Source of the DNA: Bryobacterales bacterium
GTDB taxonomy: Bacteria; Acidobacteriota; Terriglobia; Bryobacterales; Bryobacteraceae
DNA length: 54,098 nucleotides
Direction: 5' to 3'
Assembly (NCBI GenBank): GCA_003167495.1
Contig: PMSX01000272.1
Coordinates: 1-54,098 of the forward strand
The notes below the pieces were generated by a model. The model saw nothing but the letters and a program-made list of their open reading frames with translations, did not search any database and was not told the origin of the DNA. Numbering within the stretch: the first letter of the stretch is position 1; every line of letters begins with the position of its first letter. The translations under genes were made by a program, and so were the position numbers. Positions 44,701 through 52,971 of this stretch are shown here, one piece after another.

Positions 44701-45036
44701 CTCTCTCCCATTGGGCTTCAACTCATCTGCCTTGTTGTAATCTTTGAGTGCTTCGGCAAAGTCGTTCATGGCATAGTGCACCGCTCCCCGATTGCGCCAA
44801 GCCAGCGCCTCGTTTGGCTTAAGCCGGATAGCTTCGTTGCAATCTCCCAGCGCGTCCGCTAGTTTACCCTCCCGATACCGGTCCGCGCACCGGTCTATCA
44901 ATTCATCCGCCGTCAATTTTCGTTCGGCTACCCCAGCGCCTGTCTTCGCCGGCGTCTCCTGTCCCGAGACAGCGCCCGGCACGCTCACTAGGCAAACTAC
45001 CGCCAGCAAAACCCACGAATTTCGATGGGAATCCAT
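41773..45036 (-). CDS. Exported giant TPR-repeat protein (about 30 repeats)
   Basis: ATG 45036 is chosen: GGAGG lies about 10 nt upstream and a signal peptide follows (MDSHRNSWVLLAVVCLVSVP, cleavage near AVSGQE). The 1087-aa protein then consists almost entirely of 34-residue TPR units, about 30 by length, with the recurrent pattern A-x4-Y-x-AI-x-L-x-P followed by A-x3-RG-x-A (examples YSKAISLK, YDEAIKLK, YNRALELAPG). A few degenerate units at about 570-610 and 690-720 break the superhelix. It should form a long scaffold in the periplasm or on the surface, binding other proteins. No catalytic domain is present. It is divergent from the glycosyltransferase megaenzyme gene, so a glycan-assembly role is possible but unproven. 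Confidence 0.87.
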   Translation of the reverse strand: MDSHRNSWVLLAVVCLVSVPGAVSGQETPAKTGAGVAERKLTADELIDRCADRYREGKLADALGDCNEAIRLKPNEALAWRNRGAVHYAMNDFAEALKDYNKADELKPNGREILFGRGVARYRLGDQDGALADYSKAISLKIKDPTAYLDRGLVFYDKSDFTSAIKDYDEAIKLKKDFANAYVNRAAARRKTGDLDGATADYNRALELAPGDEATFHNRGTAQFEKGEVDGAIRDYDEAIRLDAGDEAAVYDRGVAYQQKNEFAKATQDYSEAIRLKPDDFRAYYNLGELHSKMSQYTEAVRDYTRAIQLKPQFADAYDGRGLAYQATGETQKAIADFRATIEQKPDDGQAFYDLGVAHYKSGDYKEAVRDYSEAIQHKVDSAEVFYNRGLAYQATDEFDRAMEDYNAAISRNKNYAEAYLHRGEVLNAKGDWNAALQNFDSARELKINDAALFDGMGTAHYKEGNYNEAIADYEKAIERRPADVPEDAGSYRSEGVARYKANDLNGAIKDYNEAIRLNSNYADAYYDLSLALAKQGDQQRAADDLAKAVSLAPQEARTFREGARGDSEFIRLTEAGHAAYKQDDFPAALKDFDQAVALNPKDALGYYGRGVVRYAMKDLDGAIADFNAAIGLTSDYTKAFDRAEAYNGSGLARRDKGDLDGAEKDFGAALGVRGDYADALLNRAGVRAAKAEALEKKGKLDAAKAEWTSALDDYNKGIPPTSGDVVALEGRGLARYKMGDWNGAIADYTTAIALTPQKPYDLEARLGRADALCQNGDWAKAVDDYNEADKLKPNDAEILLNRGFARYKIHDSQGALADYNAALKLNPKDVPAYYDRGFVLYETDKPREAFGDYNRALALRRRGADASDVRGVELGDEGHLKNALTAFNEAIATRQRENRDTDGDLYFNRAEALRLLHRYAEAQKDYDKAIELTHQGDAEMFCSRGEARGALKDVAGAQQDYDKAVGLTPKDAGILFQRAEARRQRHDFSCAVKYYDAAIALKPEWAEAYYGRGIAKGAIDDLVGAMSDYNSAIEKKHDFVSAWLNRSDLWWAMGDLDKAKADYGQAKQLSGVGDAKKVTKGGKTTQ

Positions 45037-45196
45037 GTCGAAATACCCTCCCGTCTCGGAGAGCCATTGGTCTCCCCGAATTGCTTCACTATACTCCTTT
45101 GCGCCCTGAAGGGCCAACTCTCAGCGACATCTTTTCGCAAGCTTTTCTAATTGTTTTTCACTGAAAGGCCATATTTTGCCGCGATAACATAGGACC

Positions 45197-48100
45197 TTGA
45201 ACGAATTGACCAACGAAAAACCATTGGGTGACTACGGCTCCGAATACTACGCCGAGCGCCTGCGTTCGATCCCCCGCGAACGCTCTCAGCGCTGGCAACA
45301 TTTCTTCGCAACCGTAGCGCAAGAAACAGCCCGGGCCTTGCGTCCCCGCAGCGTGCTCGACGCCGGTTGCGAGATGGGTCTTCTCGTTGAGCAATTCTGG
45401 GATCGCGGTGTTTATTGCGAGGGGATTGACGCCTCCGAGTATGCGATCTCACAAGTCCGCCGCGATATCAAACCTTACTGCTCTGTCGGTTCGCTAACTA
45501 CGCCGATAAAAGGCAGATTCGACCTGATCACATGCATCGATTTCCTCGAGCGTTTAGCCCCCGAAATAGTGAAACCCTCTGTCGCGAACCTATGCGCGGC
45601 TACCGACACTGTGCTCTTCTCATTTACTCCCAGTGAGTTCAGTGAGCCCACATACTACAACGTTCGGCCTCCCATTTATTGGTTGCAGCTCTTTGCGGAG
45701 TTCGGCTTCTGGCCCGATGCGCGCTTTGACGCTGGCTACGTCACTCCCTCTGCCATGCTCTTGCGCAAAGGCGCGCCGCTCCCCGATGACTATTTGCTGC
45801 TCTATTCCGAATATCTCCGGCGTAAAATGTTCTTCGAAGCAAAAGATGCCGAAGCCAGAGAGCTCGATGAGCAACTGAAGGCATTACATTCCCGGCACGA
45901 GCAGAGTGTGGTAGACCGGCAGAAAGCCGAGCAAGCGCTGGGCAGTTCCATTGCCGAACGCGATCGCCTCCTGGTGGATGTTGACCGCCTCGTGAATGAC
46001 CGTAATGTTCTGGCTCAGCGGGCGCATGATGCACAGGATGCCTTACAGGCTGCTCTGGGAAGCCGCGCTTGGCGCCTGGCCGAAAAGTATCGCGCCCCTA
46101 TGCGTCATCTGCGCCACGATTGGCCCCAAGTTTATAGAGCGGCCCGCTTCATTGCGCGCATGCTGACCGGTCGTAGAACTCCTCTGAAAACGGCCTCCAA
46201 CGACAGCCACGGCCTCGCAGCAGTGGTCGTTTTACCGTCTGTGGAGGCCTCTTATCAGCGATGGATCGATGAATGGGAGCCGGCTCCAGACGAGTTACAA
46301 GCACAGACGAACTCCGCGGAATCTTTCGATGGTCCACTCTTCAGCATCGTAGTGCCCGTTCACCAAACCGATCACGCCATGCTTCAAGCGTGCATTCAAA
46401 GTGTAATGGCGCAAAGTTACCCGCGTTGGGAGCTATGCGCCGCCATTACTCCCGACGACAACTCGCGAAACTGCAAGTTCCTCCGTGTATTAGCCAAGCA
46501 AGATTCCCGCATTCGTATTGTGCAGGTCGCCGAAAACGGCGGTATCTCCCGCAACACCAACGCGGCGCTCGATCTCGCAACCGGTGATTTCATGGCTCTG
46601 CTCGATCATGACGACACGCTTGCCCCATTCGCGTTGTTTGAAATCGCCTTGCGCCTGAGGGCGCAGCCGAACGCCGACCTCCTATATTCCGATCACGATT
46701 ACCTCGATGCGGATCACGGTTTTCGCCGCAACCCGTTGTTCAAGCCAGACTGGTCTCCCAGTATCATGTTCTCGGCTAACTACATCACACATCTAACCGT
46801 ATTGCGGCGTTCCCTGCTCGACCAAATAGGCCGGCTCGACTCCGCCACTGATGGTGCGCAGGATTGGGATTTGTTTCTTCGGGCCACCGAGCAGACCTGC
46901 CGGATCTCCCATATCCCTAAGATTCTCTATCACTGGAGAATGCACGCAGGCTCAACCGCTCAGCACGACTCGGCCAAAGGCTACGCCGCGGACGCTCAAT
47001 TGTTGGCTCTCCGCAGGCACATGGAAAGGTGTGGTATGAACGCCGCGCCGGAAGTCATGCCGAATGGCTTGCTCCACGTGCGCTTCAAGCATCCTCCTTC
47101 TGCTCTCGTTTCCATCATCCTCCCAACCAGGGATCGGGTGGACCTACTCTCCTCGTGTGTTTCCACTCTGCTGGCTGTCACTCGATATGACAACTTTGAG
47201 ATTTTGATCGTCGACAACGGGAGCAAGGAAAGCGCGACTCAGGAATACTTCCGCAGCTTAGCCAGGGACAAACGTATACGCATTTTGTGGCACCCCGGCT
47301 CGTTCAACTTCAGCACGATAAACAACCGGGCCGCCGCCGAAGCGAACGGCGATTTTCTGTTGTTCTTGAACAACGATGTCGAGATTACCCAGCCTGACTG
47401 GCTCACTGAATTAGTCTGCTGGGCAAATCTTGCGAAGGTGGGAATCGTTGGAGCCAAACTGCTGCGCGCCAACGGAACCATTCAACATGCCGGAGTCGTG
47501 CTCGGGATGAGTGGATTCGCCGGTCATCCCTTTGCAGATGGGCCGCCACTCACTTTCGGGCTTGCGGGCAGCACTGGGTGGTACCGTGATCTCCTCGCTG
47601 TCACTGGAGCCTGCATGATGATACGCCGTCAAGTCTTCGAAGAGATCGGCAGGTTCGACGAAAATTTCGTTTTGTGCGGCAGCGATGTCGAAATCTGCCT
47701 ACGCGCTCATGATCGCGGTTATAAAGTCGTGTGCAATCCGTTCGCCGAGCTCATCCACCACGAGCAACAGACACGCGGAACGAACATTCCCGCTGGCGAT
47801 TTTGTGGAGTCGTTGAAGCACTATCGCCGCTGGCTGCTGTGCGGCGATCCCTATTGGAATCCAAATCTCTCGCTGTGGTCGCAACAGCCGGCCTTCCGTT
47901 ATCGCAATGAACAGTCCGCCATCGGCCGCGCCGAAACGCACGTGCAGAACGTAACGGCGGCATCTAATCCAGTTCCTCGCACCGATGCGGATGTCTGGGT
48001 TGGCTGGTTCGATTGCAGCGCGGACCAGTTTCAGCGCCTCCGTCAACACAACAGCGCTATCCACGGCGTACGCCCAATCAAGCGTTTGCTGTGGTTCATT

Positions 48101-49207
48101 TCTCCGTTTGACGTTCCTTTCTACGGCGGTATTTACACCATCTTGCGTTTTTGCGATTACTGGAAGCGGGAAAAGAATGTCGATAGTTATTTCGCCGTCT
48201 GCGGTGAGGCCGACGGCCTCAAGACGGCTGCTCTCATCCGCCAGGTTTGTCCGGATGTTCAAGATGATCGAATATTCGTGCTTGAAAACGTTAAGCAGGC
48301 CGCCGATTTGCCCGCTGCCGATGCCTGCATCTGCACTTTGTGGACAACTCCTTACTTCGCTCTCCACCACCAGAAAGTGGGCCGCCGCTTCTACCTGATC
48401 CAAGACTTTGAGCCAGCTTTCTACCCTGCGGGTTCCGTTAGTGCGCTTGTGGAAAGCACTTACCGCATGGGTTTGTATGGAATCGCAAACACCGTAAGCT
48501 TGCAGCGGATGTACGAAACTGAGTATGGCGGCAAAGCGACACACTTCACGCCTCGCGTCAACCCCGTTGTGTTCCACCCTGCGGAATCCGCGGGAATCCC
48601 CAATTCGCGCAGACCGCTTCAGGTGTTCTGCTACGGCCGCCCCAAGCATCCTCGGAACGCCTTCGAACTTGTTAGACAAGCGATGCAGCAACTGAAGGCC
48701 AAGTTGGGAGATCGTGTCCGAATCGTGAGCGCCGGCGACGAGTGGCAACCCTTCGACTATGGCCTCCAAGGCGTTGTGGAGAATCTCGGGCTTCTCTCCT
48801 ACGAGGACACGGGCCGTCTCTATCGCGAGAGTCAGGTGGGAGTTGTCATGATGCTCACGCGTCATCCCTCCTACCTCCCACTCGAACTTATGGCGAGCGG
48901 GTGTCTGACTGTGACGAACATCAACAACTCAACGGCTTGGCTTCTCAAGCATGGCGAGAATTGCCTCTTGTCGGCGGCAACCGCCAGCGCGCTTTCCGAG
49001 ACTGTGGAGCGCGCCGTTCTCGATGTCCCTTTGCGCGAGAGCATCTGTGCCAAAGCTCTTGCAATGGTCCGCTCCGATTATATGGATTGGTCTACGGAGG
49101 CCGAGCACATCTTCGACTACCTGTGCGATCCGGAAGCCGAAACAGAGGAGCGCACCGCCGCGAACGCCGAGTTCAGTGTTTTCGGCTCGCCTGCTTGGGG
49201 TAAGTAA
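45197..49207 (+). CDS. Methyltransferase - GT2 - GT2 - GT4 megaenzyme (WsaE+WsaF-like)
   Basis: The frame opens at TTG 45197 (TTG 45206 is an alternative with better spacing from AGGA). The 1336-aa cytosolic protein has a class I methyltransferase at about 1-200 (SVLDAGCEMG at 52-61) and a coiled coil at 215-290. A first GT2 domain lies at about 378-620 (FSIVVPVHQTDHAM, LLDHDDTLAPFA, YHWRMHAGST) and a second at about 634-920 (SIILPTRDRVDLLSSCVSTL, LFLNNDVEI, GSDVEICLRAHDRGY). A GT-B/GT4 domain at about 958-1320 resembles rhamnosyltransferase WsaF (FYLIQDFEPAFYPAGS, MMLTRHPSYLPLELMASG). It probably builds and methyl-caps a deoxyhexose glycan, as WsaE does in Geobacillus S-layer glycan synthesis. 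Confidence 0.88.
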   Translation: MNELTNEKPLGDYGSEYYAERLRSIPRERSQRWQHFFATVAQETARALRPRSVLDAGCEMGLLVEQFWDRGVYCEGIDASEYAISQVRRDIKPYCSVGSLTTPIKGRFDLITCIDFLERLAPEIVKPSVANLCAATDTVLFSFTPSEFSEPTYYNVRPPIYWLQLFAEFGFWPDARFDAGYVTPSAMLLRKGAPLPDDYLLLYSEYLRRKMFFEAKDAEARELDEQLKALHSRHEQSVVDRQKAEQALGSSIAERDRLLVDVDRLVNDRNVLAQRAHDAQDALQAALGSRAWRLAEKYRAPMRHLRHDWPQVYRAARFIARMLTGRRTPLKTASNDSHGLAAVVVLPSVEASYQRWIDEWEPAPDELQAQTNSAESFDGPLFSIVVPVHQTDHAMLQACIQSVMAQSYPRWELCAAITPDDNSRNCKFLRVLAKQDSRIRIVQVAENGGISRNTNAALDLATGDFMALLDHDDTLAPFALFEIALRLRAQPNADLLYSDHDYLDADHGFRRNPLFKPDWSPSIMFSANYITHLTVLRRSLLDQIGRLDSATDGAQDWDLFLRATEQTCRISHIPKILYHWRMHAGSTAQHDSAKGYAADAQLLALRRHMERCGMNAAPEVMPNGLLHVRFKHPPSALVSIILPTRDRVDLLSSCVSTLLAVTRYDNFEILIVDNGSKESATQEYFRSLARDKRIRILWHPGSFNFSTINNRAAAEANGDFLLFLNNDVEITQPDWLTELVCWANLAKVGIVGAKLLRANGTIQHAGVVLGMSGFAGHPFADGPPLTFGLAGSTGWYRDLLAVTGACMMIRRQVFEEIGRFDENFVLCGSDVEICLRAHDRGYKVVCNPFAELIHHEQQTRGTNIPAGDFVESLKHYRRWLLCGDPYWNPNLSLWSQQPAFRYRNEQSAIGRAETHVQNVTAASNPVPRTDADVWVGWFDCSADQFQRLRQHNSAIHGVRPIKRLLWFISPFDVPFYGGIYTILRFCDYWKREKNVDSYFAVCGEADGLKTAALIRQVCPDVQDDRIFVLENVKQAADLPAADACICTLWTTPYFALHHQKVGRRFYLIQDFEPAFYPAGSVSALVESTYRMGLYGIANTVSLQRMYETEYGGKATHFTPRVNPVVFHPAESAGIPNSRRPLQVFCYGRPKHPRNAFELVRQAMQQLKAKLGDRVRIVSAGDEWQPFDYGLQGVVENLGLLSYEDTGRLYRESQVGVVMMLTRHPSYLPLELMASGCLTVTNINNSTAWLLKHGENCLLSAATASALSETVERAVLDVPLRESICAKALAMVRSDYMDWSTEAEHIFDYLCDPEAETEERTAANAEFSVFGSPAWGK

Positions 49208-51233
49208 TGGTCCCTCGCGAATAGAAATACGAAGGCCATACCCGCAAGGAATATGACGGATCGGCTTGCCACTTTTGAACTTCTTTCGCCCACGACGGCC
49301 CTTCTTGGACTCTCGGAATTTCGTAGTCCACCATGCCGGCGGCGAGCCCGTAAGAAAGCACGGACATACAAGCATAGCGGCGTATAGGCGAGTTCGGAGA
49401 TTCCGCGTTAATCAGTAGCAGTAGGAGGAAACTCACCCCCGGTAGGAATGCGTATCTACCTGTTGGGATCGAATAAAGCGATGCGACGCAGACGAAACTG
49501 GAAAGAACCAGAAATACTCCAATCAACATGTTCGCATTTGAGAACAGAGTAGGTCCCCTGAGCATTGTTAGTATCAGTAAAATTAGGCAGAGACACAACC
49601 AGCCTCCCACCCGAAGAGTGCGAGTGAGCGGACGCGGGGGAAAGCTGGTGGCCGATACCGACACCTCCTTCAAGCCGGCAAACTCAATTAACTGTTCACG
49701 AGTCGCGAATCCGAGCGCCGGCGTCGCCATGTGCTCAACGAACATGTTGATCGCCGATGCGTCCCACCGCACATCCGTCGCGCGCATGGGGTCTAGTCCT
49801 TCCCTGGCGATTCTGATTCGGGTCTTAACCACGACTCCTAATTGCACCAATAGACAAAGAATCAGAATGAGGCAGTGAATCTCTTGTTCTCGCTCCGTTG
49901 AAAACGCTCTCCTGAGGGCAACGAAAAAGAGGGGACACGCCTGCCGGACCGGTCTGCCAGGTAGCCGCTTCCAGGAGCCCGGAGTGTCCCCCCTTTTTCT
50001 TGTCGTCATCATGGGCGGGCCGCAGTCCCATGAGCGTTCCCTGTAGCGCCAGGCGGAAATCAGGAATAGCGGCAGCAATCCCACCGAATACGGAGACGAA
50101 AGCCCGCAAAGGACTACCATCCCTCTCACTCCCCACCTCAGCCATCTCGGCCAACCCTCGGTCTCCACAAATAGCAGCACCAGCGTGATTAGTCCCAGAA
50201 AGCAAATGGAGTTGGTGGTGTTGAGCCAGATCTCATCTTCGGTGGTGGGCGCGAAGAGAACAATCATGCAACCGGCCACTGCTTTCCACACCGAATCAAA
50301 CAGCCGCGACTTGCAGAAAAGAATCAACACGATTGCGAGCACCTGAATCAAAAAGGCCAATAAAGTAGTGGCCACGGGCGCGTATGCAAGTCCAAATATC
50401 GCCGCTACAGCCGACGATAGTACGGCGCCAATATTGATCAAAAGATCAAAGTAACTTAAGAGCGGGTGGACAAAGAAAATAGTCTGACGGACCGAATGGG
50501 TGCAGGCATACTGAAACCACAGCAAGCCCTCTTCAGCCCAAAATCGTGGATGCTGCAATAAGTAAGGTTCCCGGAAAGCGATAGCTGCGATAAAGATCGC
50601 TGCTAACAGGCTCCGGGTGTGCCACGCCGTCCATTTTTGAACGCCTGCGTTTGTCGAAGGTGTTCCGCTGCGGTTTTTCGTCGCCAGAAACAGAAACAAA
50701 AAAATCGCCGGGGTCAGCAAGACACGCGCAATCTTAGCGGCTAAACTGGCGTACCAGATGTCGCCGCCCAAAGGTAACTCCTCCAACTGTGCCTCTGTGA
50801 GAGGGATGGCACTCTTGCCCGCATACCGGCTCTCCGCGATCCAGCGCGAGTTTAGTATCCAATGTCTTTTCCCTTTTACGAAGAGGTAGATCTTGCCGTC
50901 CTTGGCCGATAGGAGCATCCCATCTTGTATCTTTGGTGGGAGAGTTGGGATCGCGCTGTCTTCAACAGTTAGTGGATCGCCGGTTGGAATCGCCGCGACT
51001 TCGGAAGGAGTCAAAACACGTAATACGGTGTTGCCATAGCCGTTCTTGGTGATCCACTCGGGTTGGTGAATGTGGTGTTTCTTTCCGTCGGTCAAAAGAT
51101 AGATTTCGTCATGTCCTTCCGCTTTTATCAGCTCGCCTGGGGGCGGAGGCACTTGAGCGCTCAGTGAAAGCGAAAACCCAAGGAAGAAGCATCGCAACCA
51201 AAAGGAAGCTCTAGAGGAATTCCCGGGGATCAT
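49173..51233 (-). CDS. Polytopic membrane protein with two N-terminal glycine/tryptophan-type repeats
   Basis: ATG 51233 gives 686 aa with a signal peptide (residues 1-27, ending SLSAQ). Residues 30-150 hold two copies of a small beta repeat seen in envelope proteins: IYLLTDGKKHHIHQPEW ... SEVAAIPTGDPL and IYLFVKGKRHWILNSRW ... LEELPLGGDIW. About ten hydrophobic segments follow from residue 155. No motif identifies an enzyme, but the layout (large loops, WAEEGLLWFQYA) recalls uncharacterised glycosyltransferase-like or O-antigen-related membrane proteins. Residues 410-437 are encoded by a REP-like palindrome. Its end overlaps the convergent glycosyltransferase gene by 35 bp. Confidence 0.7.
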   Translation of the reverse strand: MIPGNSSRASFWLRCFFLGFSLSLSAQVPPPPGELIKAEGHDEIYLLTDGKKHHIHQPEWITKNGYGNTVLRVLTPSEVAAIPTGDPLTVEDSAIPTLPPKIQDGMLLSAKDGKIYLFVKGKRHWILNSRWIAESRYAGKSAIPLTEAQLEELPLGGDIWYASLAAKIARVLLTPAIFLFLFLATKNRSGTPSTNAGVQKWTAWHTRSLLAAIFIAAIAFREPYLLQHPRFWAEEGLLWFQYACTHSVRQTIFFVHPLLSYFDLLINIGAVLSSAVAAIFGLAYAPVATTLLAFLIQVLAIVLILFCKSRLFDSVWKAVAGCMIVLFAPTTEDEIWLNTTNSICFLGLITLVLLFVETEGWPRWLRWGVRGMVVLCGLSSPYSVGLLPLFLISAWRYRERSWDCGPPMMTTRKRGDTPGSWKRLPGRPVRQACPLFFVALRRAFSTEREQEIHCLILILCLLVQLGVVVKTRIRIAREGLDPMRATDVRWDASAINMFVEHMATPALGFATREQLIEFAGLKEVSVSATSFPPRPLTRTLRVGGWLCLCLILLILTMLRGPTLFSNANMLIGVFLVLSSFVCVASLYSIPTGRYAFLPGVSFLLLLLINAESPNSPIRRYACMSVLSYGLAAGMVDYEIPRVQEGPSWAKEVQKWQADPSYSLRVWPSYFYSRGTITYPKQASRKH
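49921..50003. repeat. REP-like palindromic element inside a coding region
   Basis: The left arm ACGAAAAAGAGGGGACAC (49921-49938) and right arm GTGTCCCCCCTTTTTCTTGT (49984-50003) form a near-perfect long inverted repeat around a 45-bp GC-rich centre (which has its own CCGGACCGG). The AAAAAG-GGGGACA tip is typical of REP elements mobilised by RAYT transposases in acidobacteria and other soil bacteria. Its 83 bp sit in frame in the membrane protein gene. Confidence 0.6.
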
Positions 51234-51291
51234 GAAGTTTTCAGAGTACAGCAACTGGGCTGGCCGCCGGCAACACGTCTATAATGCGAGC

Positions 51292-51501
51292 ATGTCCCTC
51301 CGTTTAAGCCGCCGCCGCTGGGTGTTGTTGATGGGAAGCGCTCCGCTTCTCGCGCAAACTGCCGCGCAGACGCCTGCGCCCGCACTGACTCCCGAACAAC
51401 GCGTCGAAAAAGCCAAGAACAACGTCCGCGAAAACAGCCTAAAACTCGAAGCTATCGAAGTGCCGATGAACGTCGAGCCGAGCTTCCGCTTCGTCGCATA
51501 G
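51292..51501 (+). CDS. Small exported protein, 69 aa
   Basis: ATG 51292 gives MSLRLSRRRWVLLMGSAPLL, an Arg-rich (SRRR) Tat-like or Sec signal peptide with a possible cleavage after LLAQTAAQ. The mature part is only about 45 residues (TPEQRVEKAKNNVRENSLKLEAIEVPMNVEPSFRFVA), with no cysteine or known motif. It stops 4 nt before the amidase ATG, so the two are cotranscribed. It may be a small partner or regulator of the amidase. It is no longer part of the amidase frame: a stop separates them. Confidence 0.6.
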   Translation: MSLRLSRRRWVLLMGSAPLLAQTAAQTPAPALTPEQRVEKAKNNVRENSLKLEAIEVPMNVEPSFRFVA

Positions 51502-51505
51502 ATTT

Positions 51506-52954
51506 ATGCGGAAACACAAAATCAATCTCGATGAAAGCACGCTGGCCTTCGCTACGATCAGTGAATTGAGCGACGCTCTTCGCAAGCGCGAGATTTCTTG
51601 TGTCGAACTCACGAAGTTCTTCGGCGAGCGCCTCGAATCGCAAGGCCCCGAATACAACGCCCTCGCGCTATCGTTGTTGAAAGACGCGAAGAAGGCTGCC
51701 AAAGACGTCGATTGGGAACTCAAACGCGAGCGCTTCCGCGGCCCGCTGCAAGGTATTCCGTTCGCGGTCAAAGATCTTCTGAGCGTCGCCGATTACCCCA
51801 CCACTTGGGGTGCTAAACCCTTCGCCGACCAAGTCTTCGATTTCGACGCCACTGCCGTGCGCAAGCTGAAAAGCGCCAAGGGCATTCTGATCGGCAAACT
51901 TGCAATGGTCGAACTGGCAGGCGGTGGAAGCTATACGTCGGCCAGTGCGTCGCTGCAAGGCCCAGGCCGCAATCCTTGGAACAAGCAGTATTGGTCGGGC
52001 GGTTCGTCCAGCGGTTCTGGAGCGGCGGTGGGTGCCGGCCTGGTGCCGTATGCGCTGGGTTCGGAAACGTCCGGCTCCATCCTGACACCGGCCTGTTATT
52101 GCGGTGTGAGTGGCTTGCGTCCAACCTACGGCCTTGTTAGCCGTCACGGTGCGATGGCGTTATCGTGGACGCTTGACAAAATCGGCGTGCTGGCGCGATC
52201 GGCTGAAGATTGTGGTCTGGTGCTGCATGAAATGGCCGGCAGCGACGACGAAGACCCTGGCTCGGCGCAAAAGAGTTTTTACTATTCGCCTCAGTACTAC
52301 AGCAATCTGAACGATCTTAAAATCGGCTACGCGGAGATTGATTTTGCCGAATGGCCGGTGGAGAGTCTGCGCCCGGCCTTTGCGCAAGCTCTGACTGTGG
52401 TCAAATCGCTGGGTCCGCAGATGGTGGAAACCAAGCTGCCCGACTTTGCGTACGGCCCCATTATCACTTGCATTATTGATTCAGAAGCCGCTTCGGTGTT
52501 CGAAACGCTGATTCGCAGCGGCCGCGTAGATCAGTTGGCGGACCTGGGACAGATTGATGGGCTGAAGGCTTCGATGAACTATTCAGCCGTGGACTATTTG
52601 AAGTCGATGCGCGTGCGCACCCAGATCCAAGCCGCTTTTCGCCAGCTGTTTGCGGGAGTGGATCTGTTGGTTGCGCCAACCAAACTGGATTTCCCCGACA
52701 AGGCCGACGTGCCGTTTGACGATACGCCTCCGAAGAGACCCGAGACGAAAGGCGTAGTTGCGGGGTTAGTGCAAGCGAGTAATTTGTGCGGATTGCCTGC
52801 ATTGACGGTACCGTGCGGCTTTGTGAACGGCTTGCCCATTGGACTGCAAATCGTAGGGCGGCCTTTCTCTGAGAACCGCGTCCTCGCCTTGGGCGTGGAG
52901 TTTCAAAAGCGCACAAACTTCCATAAACAGCAACCGGGCAAAATCGCGACGTGA
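51506..52954 (+). CDS. Amidase signature family hydrolase
   Basis: This 482-aa protein has the Ser-cisSer-Lys triad: Lys89 in FAVKDLL, cis-Ser168 in GGSSSGSG and nucleophile Ser191 in GSETSGSI (usually GSDTGGS). Further signatures are LRPTYGLVSRHG and SWTLDKIGVLARSAEDCGLVL. The C-terminal third has LLVAPTKLDFPDKADVPF and NLCGLPALTVPCGFVNGLPIGLQIVG. It cleaves an amide or ester bond; GatA is excluded because no gatB/C lie nearby and the context differs. It has no signal peptide of its own, unlike the small protein encoded before it. Confidence 0.92.
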   Translation: MRKHKINLDESTLAFATISELSDALRKREISCVELTKFFGERLESQGPEYNALALSLLKDAKKAAKDVDWELKRERFRGPLQGIPFAVKDLLSVADYPTTWGAKPFADQVFDFDATAVRKLKSAKGILIGKLAMVELAGGGSYTSASASLQGPGRNPWNKQYWSGGSSSGSGAAVGAGLVPYALGSETSGSILTPACYCGVSGLRPTYGLVSRHGAMALSWTLDKIGVLARSAEDCGLVLHEMAGSDDEDPGSAQKSFYYSPQYYSNLNDLKIGYAEIDFAEWPVESLRPAFAQALTVVKSLGPQMVETKLPDFAYGPIITCIIDSEAASVFETLIRSGRVDQLADLGQIDGLKASMNYSAVDYLKSMRVRTQIQAAFRQLFAGVDLLVAPTKLDFPDKADVPFDDTPPKRPETKGVVAGLVQASNLCGLPALTVPCGFVNGLPIGLQIVGRPFSENRVLALGVEFQKRTNFHKQQPGKIAT

Positions 52955-52971
52955 GCCTTCACAGAACCCAC

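Noticed and set aside
47699..48865. Minus-strand ORF of 388 codons
   Set aside because: Antisense shadow of the glycosyltransferase megaenzyme, which has clear domain motifs on the plus strand.
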